Assembly (NCBI RefSeq): GCF_051106095.1 | Contig: NC_135785.1 | Location: forward strand, 185,952,045 to 186,016,044 | Length of the DNA: 64,000 bases | Reading direction: 5' to 3' | From: Pogona vitticeps | Taxonomy: Eukaryota; Chordata; Lepidosauria; Squamata; Agamidae | Part shown: positions 27,601 to 42,600 of the stretch, in pieces | Numbering within the stretch: the first letter of the stretch is position 1 | Layout of the letters: the number at the start of each line of letters is the position of its first letter | The notes under the pieces: model-generated | What the model saw: the letters and a program-made list of their open reading frames with translations, nothing else | The model's database searches: none | What the model was told of the DNA's origin: nothing | Program-made: the position numbers and the translations under genes

Positions 27601-30600
27601 ATTAAAATAATATAAAAGAATATACTTCTTATAACCCTCATACATTGAGATGCTACTTTCCGTGAATCATGTTCTGTTAAATTGCCACTTCACAATTAAA
27701 GAGCAAGTTTTCTTCCTGCAGATTTCGCTACTTGCACCGTAGTCATGCTTGCATGAACAGTGCAGTTCCACATTAAAATGATGCTGGGGTTTTTGCTCAG
27801 TAAAAGCTCAATAGGATACTGGTCATTAAAAACAGATCAAATACAGTAATCATTGACTCTGCAAGACCTGATGAACAACCCCAGTTTGAAACATGTAGGG
27901 CACTAATATACAGTATAGCAGACAGCACCTGTACTGTTTACATTTCCTTATGTTGAGAAAAGCGGTGACAGTGGGGAAGGTAAAACAATGCAGCACAGTT
28001 TTATTTCGCTCCACCTTAACCTTTGCTCCTAAATTGCAAAAGAAGAAATTGCAAATACAAGATTGCACTTGAATATCAAGGAGAAAAAAAACATGCCTAC
28101 AAAGAATTACATAGTTTTAATGTTGACAGTGAAGAAATCAAAAGTGTTAAAAGATTTCTATTCAATTATCAGTCAAAATGGAGAGTGGAGCCAAGAAATC
28201 AGAAGACGATTGAGACATGGAAGGGCAGCTATAAAGAAACTAGAAAAGGTTCTCAAGTGTAAGGATGTATTATTGGAGACCAAGGTGAAAGCTGTCTGCG
28301 GTATGACATTCCTGATCACTCTGTATGGATGTGAAGGCTGGACAGTGAAGAAAACTGACAGGAAAAAATAAATAAAATTGAAATACAGTGTTGGAGAAGA
28401 GCTTTACAGATGCCATGGACTTCCAGAACTACAAGTAACAAGGTTCTCAGTAGGTTCTAGATCAAGCCTGAATTCTCTCTAGAAGCAAAAATGAGAGATC
28501 TGAGGCAATCATTATTTGGGTAAATCATGAGAAAACAAGATCCACTGAAAAAGACAATAATGCTGGGAAAAGTGGAAGGCAACAGGAAAAGAAGACCAAG
28601 TAATAAATAGTTGGAATAAAAAAAGAAAAGCCTTGAGTTTGCAAGATCTGAGCAGGGCTGTTGATGGAAGGATCTTCTAAAGGTCCCAAATTCATAAGGT
28701 TGGTATAAGTCGTAAGTGAACTCATGGCACCTAACACCACCAATTCCCTATTTCTCCATGTTGTTTTGAAACATAAAAAATGTGCTTTTTCCAAAAAATG
28801 GAATACATAGGCCTTTTTTAATCTTTAAAAGCTTTTCCGTTTTTGGAAGTACATATGTTCTAATTCTAATGTTGAGACAACTATTTGGGTATCCCTTTAA
28901 ATAAAATCATATTTTACCATATTTTTCCATGTATAATACACCCCCATGTATAAGCCCCCCCCCCCACATTTTTAAACCAGAATTTCTTTCTTCAGAAGAA
29001 AGTAGAGGGGGAAAGCAGGAATCATTAGAGCAATTCATCGAAGTGATTCCTGCTTTCCCCTTCCATTTTCTTTGGAAGAAAGTGGAAGGGGAAAGAACTT
29101 TCCTCACTAGAAAGTGTTTTCTTGTGAGGAAAGTGGAGGGGAAAAGCACTTTCTTGCTAGGAAAGTGCTTTCCCTCTCCACTTTATTTGCAAAAAGTGGA
29201 GGGGGAAAGCAGGAATCAAAGCGCTTTGATCCATCCCCCCTCCTTATTTCTGTGTATAAGAGGACTCTAAATTTTTTATCTAAATATTTTAGAGAAAAGT
29301 ATCATCTTAAACACAGAAAAATACGGTAATCAGCTAATCTGGAAACAGTTCACAGTTTAAACTTTTCTTTACATTTAGTTGAGAACAGAAATATGTTTTC
29401 TTCAGTATCTATGTTATCTTTGTACTAATAGGTAAGGTGCCGAAAATCATAAAGCATAATAGAAACAACACATAAATTCTGGTAAAAACAAAGATTAACA
29501 TCACAATTTTCTACAAATACTTAAAATAATCACAATAAATTAAATGATATCATAAATCAATTTAAAAAGATGTATCTTTGCACCGTTCCTAAAAGAACTG
29601 AGAGTGGAAACTGATGGGAAAATGTTTCCTTCATTTTTCAGCCCTGCTGGACAGGGCTCCGCCCTTACGTGGATGTGACTCCACTCCTCTATGGAAGGTT
29701 CCATTGCAACCGGAACCAAAGAGGCTGAAAACTATAAAGTATTTCTACCATACATCAAAGGGGTCACGGACCACATGGGGAAACTTTTGAAAAAACACAA
29801 CCTACAAACAGTATTCAGACCCACCACAAAAATACAAAAAATGTTACGGTCAGCAAAGGACAAAAGGAACCCCCTCACCACTGCAGGAGTATACCAGAAA
29901 CCTAGCAGTTGTGGCCAGGTATATATTGGAACCACAAAATGCAGCATCCACACCAGAATCAAAGAATATGAGAGACACTGCAGACTAAAACAACCAGAAA
30001 AATCAGCAGTAGCTGAACATACTCTAAAACAAGCTGGACATGAGATTCTATTTCAAAATACTGAAGTACAGGACAACACCAGCAATCATTATGTTAGACT
30101 GCACAGGGAAGCCATTGAAATCCATAAACACCAGCAGAGCTTCAACAAAAAAGAAGAAAGTTTAAAACTCAACAAGGCCTGGTTCCCAGCACTGACAAAT
30201 ACAGTATGCAAAAGGTCAGCGACCTCTACCCAGCCACAAGGACCGGGGAACATTGCACACAAAAGACCAGCTAACGACACCCATCAATCACAGTGACAGA
30301 TAATCTCTCCCCCTTATCACAACAATACATCCACAACAAAAACACACTGATCACCATAATCACCCAGTCTCCTGAAAAGGACAAAAGCTGTTCCCACAGC
30401 TATAAATACTCAACTATCCAACAAACTACAATAGAGCACAGACAGAGTTCCTATTCCTGTCCTCTGAAGATGCCGGCCACAGAGACTGGTGAAATGTTAG
30501 GAAGAACAACCTTCAGAACATGGCCAAAGAGCCCAAAAAACCCACAACAACCATCAGATCCTGGCCATGAAAGCCTTCGAGAATACAGCCTGAAAACTAT

Positions 30601-33600
30601 TGCTGTTTTTGCACAGAGGAAGAAGAACACCGTGTTTTTTGGGGGGGGGGGAGGGGGAGGGGGGAGTCACGCATGTGCATGTGCGCATCTTAGAGGGAAG
30701 CTTGGATGGCGACCCATGCAGGAGAAAGACCTCGGGTTCATAATAAGACAGATAGAAAGCCAGGCCCCTGGCCATTTAAGTGTTTGAAGAGCCAGCACTT
30801 TAAATGGTCACAAAACCAACTTATTTCTTACAATATGTGTCAAATTCTTTCCCCCTGGATATAATTTACCTCTTTAAGAGTTCAGAGATCTGGTATATGT
30901 TTTAATAGTATACTTATGTTAATGAAACTCATTATGAATAGAGGTCCTGCTGTTCTTACTGCCTCTCATGCTTTTGGTTCACCAAAAGACAGTCATTTAA
31001 TCAAAATAATTTTCAGAAAAGTACATAGGAAGTTAGAATCCTCTGGGACGTAGATGCCTTTGTGAATTTTGAAGGCACCAGAAGAAGACGCGGGAATGTA
31101 ATAGGTCATTTCATCCTCTGCTAAATCTCCATTTTCCATTTAGTTTTTCTAACTGACATAGCATTTGTTGTCTGCTTTTTAAATTTTGTGTGTGTGTTAG
31201 AAATTGAGCACCAGCACATATAGGAACTAGCAAGTGCCCTGCAATGGGGTGCAAGGCAGGTAGCTACCGTTGCCAGATAGGCCCTGTTTGGCTCAAAACG
31301 ACTGTTTGCATGTCAACACTATCTTTGGAGGTAGTAGGGGACGGAATGCAGTTAAACATCCTTAAATGATGACTCTAATGTTTTCTGAAGCTGAACATAT
31401 CTTTAGTACAATTAAATTAGTCACCTTTGCTTAATTAAAGCAGAGAACATGGAGATACTTTCATTCCTTGTACAGAATGTTATTTCATACATTTCCCATC
31501 ATAGATTTCCCTTTAAAAACCCACATGCAGTAACACTACCTTTAATACTTTAAATTGCCTGTTGCTAAATTAATTGTATTAAATTGATGCTATACATATA
31601 GATATAGTGTAGTGGAATTAATAGATAGATTGGCAAAGGGAAGCTAATTAAATACAAATTCAAAAGGTATTCAGATAAGACAGTGGCGATTCTCAATTCT
31701 ATAAACCTTTGGAAAGCTATTTTTTGTTCTTGTTTCCTGGTGCTATAAATTGAATTTCATTCCTTGTCAACCAGTCTGCAAAAGGCATTTGCTAAAACCA
31801 GAGAGGTGTTAGAGCAAAACAAATTGGGACAAGAATACCATATTTATATCTTAAACAAAATGCAATTATGGCATTTGAAATGTACATGAAAAGTCAGATC
31901 TAAAACCGCCTGAAAGACTCATGTAGCAGAAAGATGTCCCAGGCTGAGTAAGCATGTACATATCTTGGCAGTCTCTAAATTCCAACTTTTTGTTTATTGG
32001 AAAAACGTATCACTACTGTTTCTACAAGGGTTTCTGAGTGGCTCAGAAGGGGGAGGATTTCTATGACATTTCACATTTTCTTTGCAACCTACATTTGAAC
32101 CCATAAGCAAGTTCAAACATATTTATGAATAATCTGGACTTTTCCACCAGATTACTCATAAGCATGTTCAAACCTACCCATAAGTGCAAACATAGATAAA
32201 GGTAAAGGTTCCCCTTGACCTTTAGTCCAGTCGTGTCTGACTCTAGGGCACGGTGCTCTTCCCCGTCTCCAAGCCATTGAACCAGTGTTTTGTCCGTAGA
32301 CAGTTTCCGTGGTCACGTGGCCAGTGTGACTAGACATAGAATGCCATTACCTTCCCACCATGGTGGTACCTATTTATCTACAGTACTTGCATTTGCATGC
32401 TTTCGAACTGCTAGGTTGGCAGGAGCTGGGACAAGCGACAGGAGCTCACTCCGTCATGTGGATTCGATCTTACAACTGCTGGTCTTCTGACTTTGCAGCA
32501 CAGAGGCTTCTGCAGTTTAACCCACAGCGCCACCAAATTCCTACATAGGTTGCAGGAAAAAAACATAACATGTCATAGAAATCCTCCCTTACGTCATCAA
32601 TTATTGTTAGGGAAGGGTGGAGTCAGCAGGGAACTATTTATATCTGTTAATGAGATATATTATATGAACAGTTCTTGTAGCCTTTAACCCCAAAAGCATA
32701 GTGGAACCACTGCTCACTCTGTCCAAACACCAGGGCTTTTCACTTAGAGGGATGATGATGACATTTGACATCTCACCTGAAATGTATATGTTCCCTTTGA
32801 AGTTAATTGTGGACCTCCATGTTGCATACAAACATGTCTGTTTTCTTTCTTTTTTATTTACATATTTTTAATTCAGTTGCTTTTATGTTTTAATCACAAT
32901 TTATGATTTTATTTCTTGTTACTAACCACCTAGAGAACTGTTGTAGCGTAAGTAGATAATTGTTGCAATAGTGAGATACAACTAAAGTAGAGCCATTGAA
33001 TCAAAGGAACTTACAGAGGAGTTGGCTCACCAAATCCCCCACTGAGTCACTGGTCTTTCTCTAGCTGTGGCATACTACTAGATTTCAGCCAATAAATGAG
33101 TGGAATGTCAAATAAACAGTTTTATGGACCAAGTGATGTTGGACACAGCTGCTTAGCAGATGGATTTGTGGTTAGATTAGTACTGTGATTGGTGGTTTCA
33201 TCCTGTGGCAAGGTCTTGATATGAACCCTTCACAGGTATAGCAACTAATCAAAGTTGCATTGCTACAAAAGAGCATTCTGCAAGAACAGGTGAAATGTGG
33301 AGACACATATAGCTCTGCAGTGCAGTGTTGATCATTCATCTCTTATCTGATGTTAACATATGCTGCACTTTCCAGATTGACTTGTTTTGTTTTCTTCTAC
33401 AGAATGGCCTTCCTTCAGATGAAAATCCTTATGTTTTTAATGGTGATTTTGTTGACAGAGGAAAAAATTCCATTGAAATACTTATTATCCTGTTTGCATT
33501 TCTTCTTGTGTACCCCAACCATTTGCACTTGAATAGAGGCAATCATGAGGACTACATCATAAATCTTAGGTACCAGCATTGTTTTTATATTATTTCAAGG

Positions 33601-36600
33601 TTTATCTATTAACTGTGCTGATTTCCCAGAACCTGTAAATAAAATATTGGATCCGCAAAGTTTTGTTGCTCGCTATATATGAAATTTAGCCATATTGGAA
33701 AAGAAATTATTTTATAGTGCAATGTTACATTATTTGCATGTGATAAATGTACACTAAGTAGATCATCAGAGTTCATTGGAGTGTAGACTCTTGTAGACTG
33801 AAGTCCTAACCATTTAAGGTTAGTTCAATTAGATAGACGTGTGGGTCAGTCTGTGAAGATCTTGAAGCAGCACTGAGAGTTTACATAGAATTTGCATTCA
33901 CCAAGTACTTAGAAACTGTATTGATGACTAAGTACTGTATAGTGGCACTATTCTCTTGTAAATACATTGTTTATCATTATAATGTATATAAGTACTAGCC
34001 AACCTATTTTTCTTAATCTTTAGACAGTGGTTTCCCCAGATATTGTTAGGCTGCAGCTCCTAACAGACTCAGCCAAAAGAGCTAGTGATGAGGAAAGTAA
34101 CTCCAGTCTGATAACAGCTGGAGACCCATAGATTAGAAACCACTGCTTTGGTCTACAGATTGGACAAAAACACTTATTGTCTCTCTTTACATTAAATGTT
34201 CCAAAGTGGAGAACAGTAACTAGAGTCATGCCTCCAAATTAAACAATTTAGGAATTTATATTTTGAGTCCAAAGAAGAAGGCAATAGAATCTCCTTATGG
34301 TTGTTGTGGGTTTTTCGGGCTCTTTGGCCGTGTTCTGAAGGTTGTTCTTCTTAACGTTTCGCCAGTCTCTGTGGCCGGCATCTTCAGAGGACAGCACTCT
34401 GTGCTCTGGTCAGTGCTGTCCTCTGAAGATGCCAGCCACAGAAACTAGTGAAACGTTAGGAAAAACAACCTTCAGAACACGGCCAAAGAGCCCGAAAAAC
34501 CCACAACAACCATTAGATCCCGGCCGTGAAAGCCTTCGCGAATACATAGAATCTCCTTAATTTCTGATTTCTGGAGATCACTATGGTCTTGTAGTTTGAT
34601 AAAGGAGACCATGTTTCCATTCCCAATCAAGAACATAAAACATGGAAGTAAAAGAATAATATTTTATGTACATGCAATGCATGTCAACCAGAAGCTGTGT
34701 ATTGAAATACTCTTGCATAAAAACAACTCATTAACTCTTTTATCATTTCAGATATGGTTTCACAAAAGAGGTTATGAGAAAGTACCGGGTAAGCAGCTAA
34801 TGCCCTTTTTTTTTTGGTAACTCCTGTTAGGTTAACATGATTAAATTGTGTAGAATGTGTAGTTCTATTTAAATTTACTAAGGTTGCAGTTCCATGCTTA
34901 TTTATTTGAAAGTAAGTCCCATTAAACCCATTAGGTCTTACTTCTGAGTAGACATATATTAAATGGCTGTCTAAAGTTGATTTATTATGGCCAGAGTTGC
35001 ACCTTACTCTTTATGAAAGTTATGCGTTATTTGGTTTACACATGTTGCAAGTATTACCTACATAATATTACCTGAATAAATTTAAGTATTTTTCTATGGG
35101 TTTTGATAGTTTCAGCTAGAGTAAATCCATTAAACTAATTGGATGTGTCAACATTAACATAATTTCAATAAGTCTACTCTTATTGGTACTAAAATTAGAT
35201 TTAATCCTATAAATTTCATAAGCCGTAAAATAATGAAGTTAATGCAAAGTTGTTCAGAAGGTTTACCATACTGAACATTCCTAGGGCCTCCAAGAATGGG
35301 ATGTAATCATGTTTTCCACTTAATAGTGCCATGGCCAAACAATTTTACATCTTCTTCAAGATGTCTACAGCTGGCTTCCACTTGCAACTGTAATTGACAG
35401 CAAAGTTCTTATTGTACACGGTGGGATTTCAAACACAACTGATCTCCATTTTCTGAATTTATTTCAGCGAAGCAAGGTAAGAATTTATAAGGTACTCGCC
35501 TATTTTTTGTTTCAATTCAGTTCACAAACATTTAAATACTATTGAAATTAATGAGTCTCTGCATTCAATGTCTGAAAAAAATCTCATGAAATTTTTAAGA
35601 TTTAAGAAACAAAATACTGTAAAGAACATTACAGCAAGTTAATGTATTTACTTAATTCATCATTTTGTGTGAGACGGCAGCGTATTTGGCTTCCTCTGGA
35701 TTGTATCTTAAGATACTAAAAGATAACTAGATATTTTAATTAACTAATTTTGTGCCTTCTATATGACATATATCAGCAAAAGAGGACTGACAGTTCTAAT
35801 GATGAGAGGATTGGAGAAATTATTGAAGGGTAGCTATTGGGAAGCAGCAACAGTGAAAGATGACCCTTTTAGAGGATCTTTCACGGACAATGGCAGTGAT
35901 GCTCAAGCTAATTCTTGGTAATTACTGATCAGAAGGCAGCCACGATAAACCACTTATCTTGAAAACCTATGGCAATCCAATCCAAAGTGAAATAAGATGT
36001 AGTGCTGAAAGATGAAACTCCCAGGTTGGAAAGCAGTCAGCCTGCTACTGGGGGAGAGGTAAGGGTAAGTACAAAGAGCACTGTCAATGATGAAAAACCT
36101 TGATTCAGATCAAAAGGAAGTCTAATTGCTAATGAGCACAAAAGGAAATGAGAAGTTAGATGCTGCATGGCACATATAGTTGGAATATGAATTGTGAGAA
36201 GTATGAATCAAGGTTAAGCTGAACTAATATGTAAAAAAATGGAGAATATAAACTTTTTAATACCCGAGGAGAGCAAATTAAAGTGAACTGGAACAGGACA
36301 TGTCCAATCAAATAATTATGAAGCATTTTACTTTGGAAATAATAGACATAGAAAAAATGGTGTAGCTGTAATTGTGATACCTAACAAGCAGTCAGGGTCT
36401 GTGCAATGTATGACTGAACAGTAGCAATTTAACTTCATTTAATCTTATCATTAATACCATCATTCAAATCTATGTTCCAAATACTGATGCTGAAGAAGAA
36501 CAAATTGAAAACTTTTATATCAGCCTTGATGAGGAAGTTGATCATTCATTGAAACAATATATGTTGATAACCATGGATAATTAGCACACGAGAGCAGGAA

Positions 36601-39600
36601 ATAAAGCAGATCCAAACATTGGCCTAGGAGTAAAAAAACAAAACAAAACAAAACAAAAACAAGCAAATTCATAGAATTCTGTGAAGCCAGCTATTTCTTT
36701 ATTATAAATACATGCAACAGGCAACCAAACAAATGCTTGTAGGCAGGGACATTGCTAGATGGCCAACACAGTAAATGAAATAGACTCTATAACTGGAAGC
36801 AAAAGATGGAGAAACTTTATTCTGTCTGTAGACAACAAGACCAAGAGAACACTGTGATGGTGATGATGAACTTTATGTATCAAATATTAGAGCAAAGCTG
36901 AAGAGGAGCATTTAAATAACCATGGTATTAAAATATAATTTAACAAAATTCCTTTTATTTAAAGATAATGCAATGAACAGATGTGCATTACTAAAATCAA
37001 ATGACTATGAACCAGAAAACTTATGGATTTTAATCAGAGATATTATAAAGAAGAATTTAAAAAAAACCTAGGCCTGTATTTTAAAACAGATAAATCAACA
37101 AGCTTTAGCAGTTGAGTGATGAAATTCTTAAAATTCTTAATAATGTATGAGAAGTAAAAGAAAAGTGAGAGAAACAGAGTCAGAATTTTAATTTAATTTA
37201 AGATAGATGATGATGATCATCAAAAGAAATGATGATGATCATCATAATCAAAAACACCAATGGCAAAGAAAAAACAACATATCTCTTGCATCAGATGTAA
37301 GAACTCAAAGGGAAATTTAAACTCAGATGAACCATGGTGAAACATTAACAGGGAAATTTATTAGTCAAAATCCGGTTGGCATAAAGTGATGATACAGAGC
37401 CAGATGATATCCTCATTGGTTGTTGGTAATATTTAATCTAAATTAATTGAAAACCTATCCCTTGTTTCAAGTTCCAGGGCTCCCTACGGTTCCCTTTTGC
37501 CATGGGAGCCTTTGGAGAGGGAGAGAAAAAAAATTCAGCTAGATCAGTGGTTCTTAACCTTGGGTTACTCTGGTGTTTTTGAACTGCAACTCCTAGAAGC
37601 CTTCACCACTAGCTGTGCTGGCTGGAGTTTCTGGGAGTTGCAGTTCAAAAGCATCCGAGTAACAAAGGTTAAGAACCACTGAGCTGGAGCACCACCAGTG
37701 AGATCAGGAATCTTGAGGTCTGTTAATTATTTTTATCATTTAATGGCCAGAATCATATTGGTCAGTTATGACAATATAAGTACATTGACAAATTGCCACT
37801 AGCTGAGAATTCACTGCTTGTATCCATTGTGCACCACTTGCTTGATTTTGTATGTAACAAGAAACAGAAGCAGAAAGTAATTAACTAGCCACACCAGAAT
37901 CAAAGAACATGAGAGACACTGCAGACTAAAACAACCAGAAAAATCTGCAGTAGCTGAACATGCCCTAAAACAAGCTGGACATGAAATTCTATTTCAAAAT
38001 ACTGAAATACTGGACAACGCCAGCAATCATTACATCAGACTGCACAGGGAAGCCATTGAAATCCACAAGCACCAGCAGAACTTCAACAAAAAGAGGAAAG
38101 TTTGAAACTCAACAAAACTTGGCTTCCAGCTCTGAAAAATACAGCGTGCAAAAGGACAACAACCTCTACCCAGCCACAAGGACAGGGGATCACTACACAC
38201 AAAAGACCTGCTAATGATACCCATCAATCACAGTGAGAGATAATCTCTTCTCCTTATCACAACAATACACCCACATTAAGACACACTAATCACCCATCCC
38301 CTGAATAGAACAAAAGCCTATCTCACAGCCATAAATGTTCCACTCCCAAACAAACTACACCAGAGCACTGAGTGCTGTCCTCTGAAGATGCCGGCCACAG
38401 AGACTGGCGAAACGTTAGGAAGAACAACCTTCAGAACACATCCAAAGAGCCTGAAAGACCCAAAGCAACCATAACTAGCTGCAGTTTGTTACTATAATTT
38501 ACATGTTTGGTGGCATGACTAATAAGTATGATTCTAAGTGATTTCATTGATATATTAATGAATTTTACAGCTCTAATTTAAATTAAAAAAACAGTTGAAG
38601 GTTGTTCTAGTTAAATGTATTCACGAAGGCTTTCACGGCTGGGATCTAATGGTTGTTGTGGGTTTTTCGGGCTCTTTGGCCGTGTTCTGAAGGTTGTTCT
38701 TCCTAACGTTGTTCTAGTTTATTTCTGTGATTTTTTTAATTGCCAAGGTAATTATAAATCTGTAGTTACCTAGAGCTTTTGGAGCAGTTCCTACAGTTTC
38801 ATGATAGAATTGTTGGAAATTCTGTGGAACAGCATCCTGTAATAAATATATGTCCATCTGCACCAAAAAGTATGATCTGGTGAATGTGTGTTTTGCCTTC
38901 ACAGCTGAAGTCTGTGCTGAGACCTCCAAAGTCAAATACAGGAGTAATCTCTGAGTTGGAGGAAGCTCATCTTGAACAGGCTGATAATCAGCTACAGAAA
39001 TCTGAGAAGTGCCATTTTGGGCAGGTTGCTTCCAATAAAGAAGCCATGAGGTCCACATCAGTTTCTGGTGGGAGAAGAGAATACAGTAGCAGGGAGCAGC
39101 CTGATGTCCTCTGTGACAGATATATTTCCCATCCCCATCTGGAGGTGCAACATTTAAAGCCTTGTAGTGTTACTACACCACACTCATCTCCAGAATTAAC
39201 AAAAATGGAGTGGAAGCAGGTATGTTGAAGCTGTGTTTTACAGATTGGATTCACCTCAATATATGCTTGTAAATATTAAAAATTAGGCTTTAAAGTGGCA
39301 TTATTAGGATACTAATTAGAAACACGTGAAATGACTTTTACCAGAGACCTGCAGTCCACCCCCACCCCAGTTGGTTGGTTAACTTATCACTTGTATAGAC
39401 GTTCAACTGAACACCAACCCATGCGGAGGGGGAAAGTGGGTTGATGGCTGCTGCTTATGCTCCCTGTTGGCCACGTTTTGTGGACATAGGAGGGCTTATG
39501 TTCATAGCCAAACATATGTGCAAGGAGAATCTGTGTTTTGTAGAGGTACGTTGCCCCATATGTTTACCAAAACTGTGGACAATGGGTTAATTGTGTTCAG

Positions 39601-42600
39601 GGGCCATCCCAGACAGGAGTAATCTCACTTTCCCTATCAACATGGGAAGAGATGTTTCTGTTTGTATACCTCTTTGGCTTAGCATCTCCCCCTGCCATCA
39701 TTTGCAAACTTTCTTGACATTTCTTCATCAGGTTTCTGTTTCCACAATCATATACATGCTTCCAAGTTGCAAAGTAAAGATCAAATCTGCCTATTTAGCT
39801 TCTCTTTCTCTTAGAATGTATTCTCCAATGACATTCTAATCTTCATTAGGCTTAAATTAATGACTTTGGGAGATTTTAATCCCGGTTGAGCAGAAACTGT
39901 CCCTACTCACAGCAAATCTATACTGAGAACATTCAGACAGCTTTCACAAATGAACCAGCATTCTGTGCCACGATGCCATTTTAACTATTCAGTGCTGAGG
40001 TTTAATTGCCAGAAATGCAACAATATTTAGATAAGTTTGAAGTAAACCCAAGAAAAATGTTTTTTTTAATTGCCAATATTTTTTGTTTCTACTTCTTTAT
40101 ATACACTTTGCATGTATAGACAGTAGAATTTGTTTTCTGTTGCTAGGTGGTGGATATTCTCTGGAGTGATCCTAAACATCAAAATGGCTGTACACCAAAC
40201 AAACATCGAGGGGGAGGTTGCTACTTTGGACCAGACATTACTGCCACGTTGCTGAAACGTTATAATTTAAAAATGCTCATCCGATCTCATGAATGCAAAC
40301 AGGAAGGCTATGAGATTAGCCATAATGGAAAGGTAATCATCTGTGTACAGTTTAACTATAAGTATAATCCAGGAGAATAGTTCCAGAATAGGGTGGAAGC
40401 CATCATGGCCCATGTGTGAGATCCTTTAGAACTGCACAGTGTTTTCTTTTGTCTTATTAATACTCGTAGCTCCTATCTTTTTTTCCTGAAAAATACAGAA
40501 CAGAGGAGCCAGTGCATTATATCCAATTTCAGGACAAGAAACCTAATGGACAGAGGAAATAATTATTATTAGGATACTGTTTGTTTTTGGCAATCAGCTT
40601 GGTTAGTTTGCTCTTCAAAGTATCCAGTCACAATTTAAGAATCGTCCTGCCTTCCTTTTTGCTTGCATTCTTTCCCACTCTTTCCCACCTCTTTCCGTAC
40701 CACAGAGTGAGTGCCAGAAACTGGCACACCTCTTTGTTCATGTATGTTTCCACATGCCTTTCCCTGCCCCTCCCTATTGACCCCTATACCTGTCAAGAGA
40801 GGTGTAACTTCCTCTCTAGATCCATAAATGGTTCGGCCGAGACAGTAGCTCTATAAACACAAGCAGTGAATGTGTGTGCACCATGGATCCTTCCTGGAAT
40901 GGAATTCAGTCCCTCTTACTTACTTACTGGAGCTTCTTGCATGGGTCAAAACACCTCATCTCTGTCATCCTAGAAAAAAAAAGGACTGCTGGACAGGGCC
41001 TGATTTTTTTATTTAGCTGATTCCATTCATGGATTCATGAGCATTGGATTTCCCAGTGCAGCTGTGGAAAGAGATGCTTATGTGCTTTTTTTTTCCAAGC
41101 AGGAAAGTGTATGTTCACTTGTTGGTTAATTTTGCAACTTGTTTTAGATTATGCCAGATCTATTTTAAAATCCTAATTTCTTAATATAATTTCCCCCCCT
41201 TTTTTGAAAATAAGGTTATTACAATTTTTTCCGCCTCAAACTACTATGAAGAGGGAAGTAATCGTGGGGCTTACATCAAACTAAACCCAGATCTGATCCC
41301 TCGCTTTGTTCAGTATCAAGTCAGCAAATCTACACGTAAGCAGACACTTCATCAAAGGTAGGGTAAGAAAAGCATGCATCTTAGTTACAAACAAAGTGCA
41401 TGGATAGGAACTGAAAATGCAAAGCAGACTAACTGTACTGTACCTTGTGCTAAAGCATAGACAGCGTATGACTGGAGGGAGGGTGCCCCCAGAAATTCTG
41501 TGGTGGGATCCCTACTTGGTCCATGAACGTCCACTATGCCAGAGCTAGTGGCAGATCAATTTTTGTTAAATGTACTGTTTTCTGGCAGTTCTGCATGATT
41601 GGTTGAGATTCCTGTGAATTGAGCGAAGTATCTCTGCCTTGCCTCTGCAAGTTACTATCAGCCAGTGAGAGAGCTTAGGAAATAATTAGATGTTTGTGAG
41701 TAGGAGATAGGAGAAAGGACTGGAGTTGCCTAAAACAACAGTGTGGGATTGTGAGACAAAAGTGGCATATTTGGGGATTTGATGTAGGATGACTGATGGT
41801 GCTCCATGGTTTTTAGCAATCTGCTTGCTCCCAATATGCACTATCTCTCTTTGTATAAACAAACAGCTATCAATAAGGACACTATTGCTATCCCATTATA
41901 TTGTGACCTGAAGGATTGTAATTTCTGTAGAAACAAAGATGGGCAGCATGTGGACCTGCAAATATTGTATAATTGCCGATTCCATCTGTTCTAGGCAGCA
42001 ACAGCTATTAGTTCAATAAGATCTTGAGAGCCACATACTCTCCAAACCTGTGGTAGAGCTACATCTGGACTTCTCACTGCCTGCAAAAAATGGGAAGCCA
42101 TTAGAACGATGTTATGTGCTGTGTCTTACAGTGCTTAACTTGTATTAGTGTCGTTAAAGTTGATCTCTAGGACGATACTGCCAAATAATTGCTAAACGGA
42201 GACTGTTTGATCTAATATGGACATTTTAATTGTTTTGCATTTCATATATTACTACAGAAAACGAACCTGTATTTTTTGTATAAAATATAGAGGGTACTAG
42301 TAGCTAGTCAGACCTTCTTGCTATGCGTACATGTGGTGAGAAATGCTACTCTGTTTTTTTTCTGTCTCCCTTCCCATGGCCACAATGTACATGTGTACTA
42401 AGAAAGTGAACCCACTTTTAACTGATAGTATAACATGGAAACTGATCTAAGAAGTATTAAGCTTCTTCTACTCATGCCATTGTTCTGTAGGTTTATGTTT
42501 TTCAGGCTTTCTGTCTGGATTATGTACCAGTTTATCCAACCCTTTAATACCTGTAATTTTGTCATTGCTTATATCTATTAGAAGAGACTGGCTGGATATC

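Larger units (their letters stand above)
26621..33402. other. PPEF1 intron 6
   Basis: The largest intron, 6.8 kb, packed with transposon copies: BovB (26630-26895 and 28060-28740), two TA-flanked MITEs, a PLE copy (29736-30586) and a Sauria SINE (32199-32536). Nothing was recognised in 30870-32190. Confidence 0.75.
33570..34751. other. PPEF1 intron 7
   Basis: Holds an hAT-like MITE (34025-34145) and a short PLE inverted structure (34298-34545). The rest is AT-rich, with nothing recognised. Confidence 0.75.
35477..38904. other. PPEF1 intron 9
   Basis: Holds an old RTE-BovB copy (35760-37440), an hAT MITE (37545-37681) and two PLE pieces (37893-38470, 38617-38707). Confidence 0.75.
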
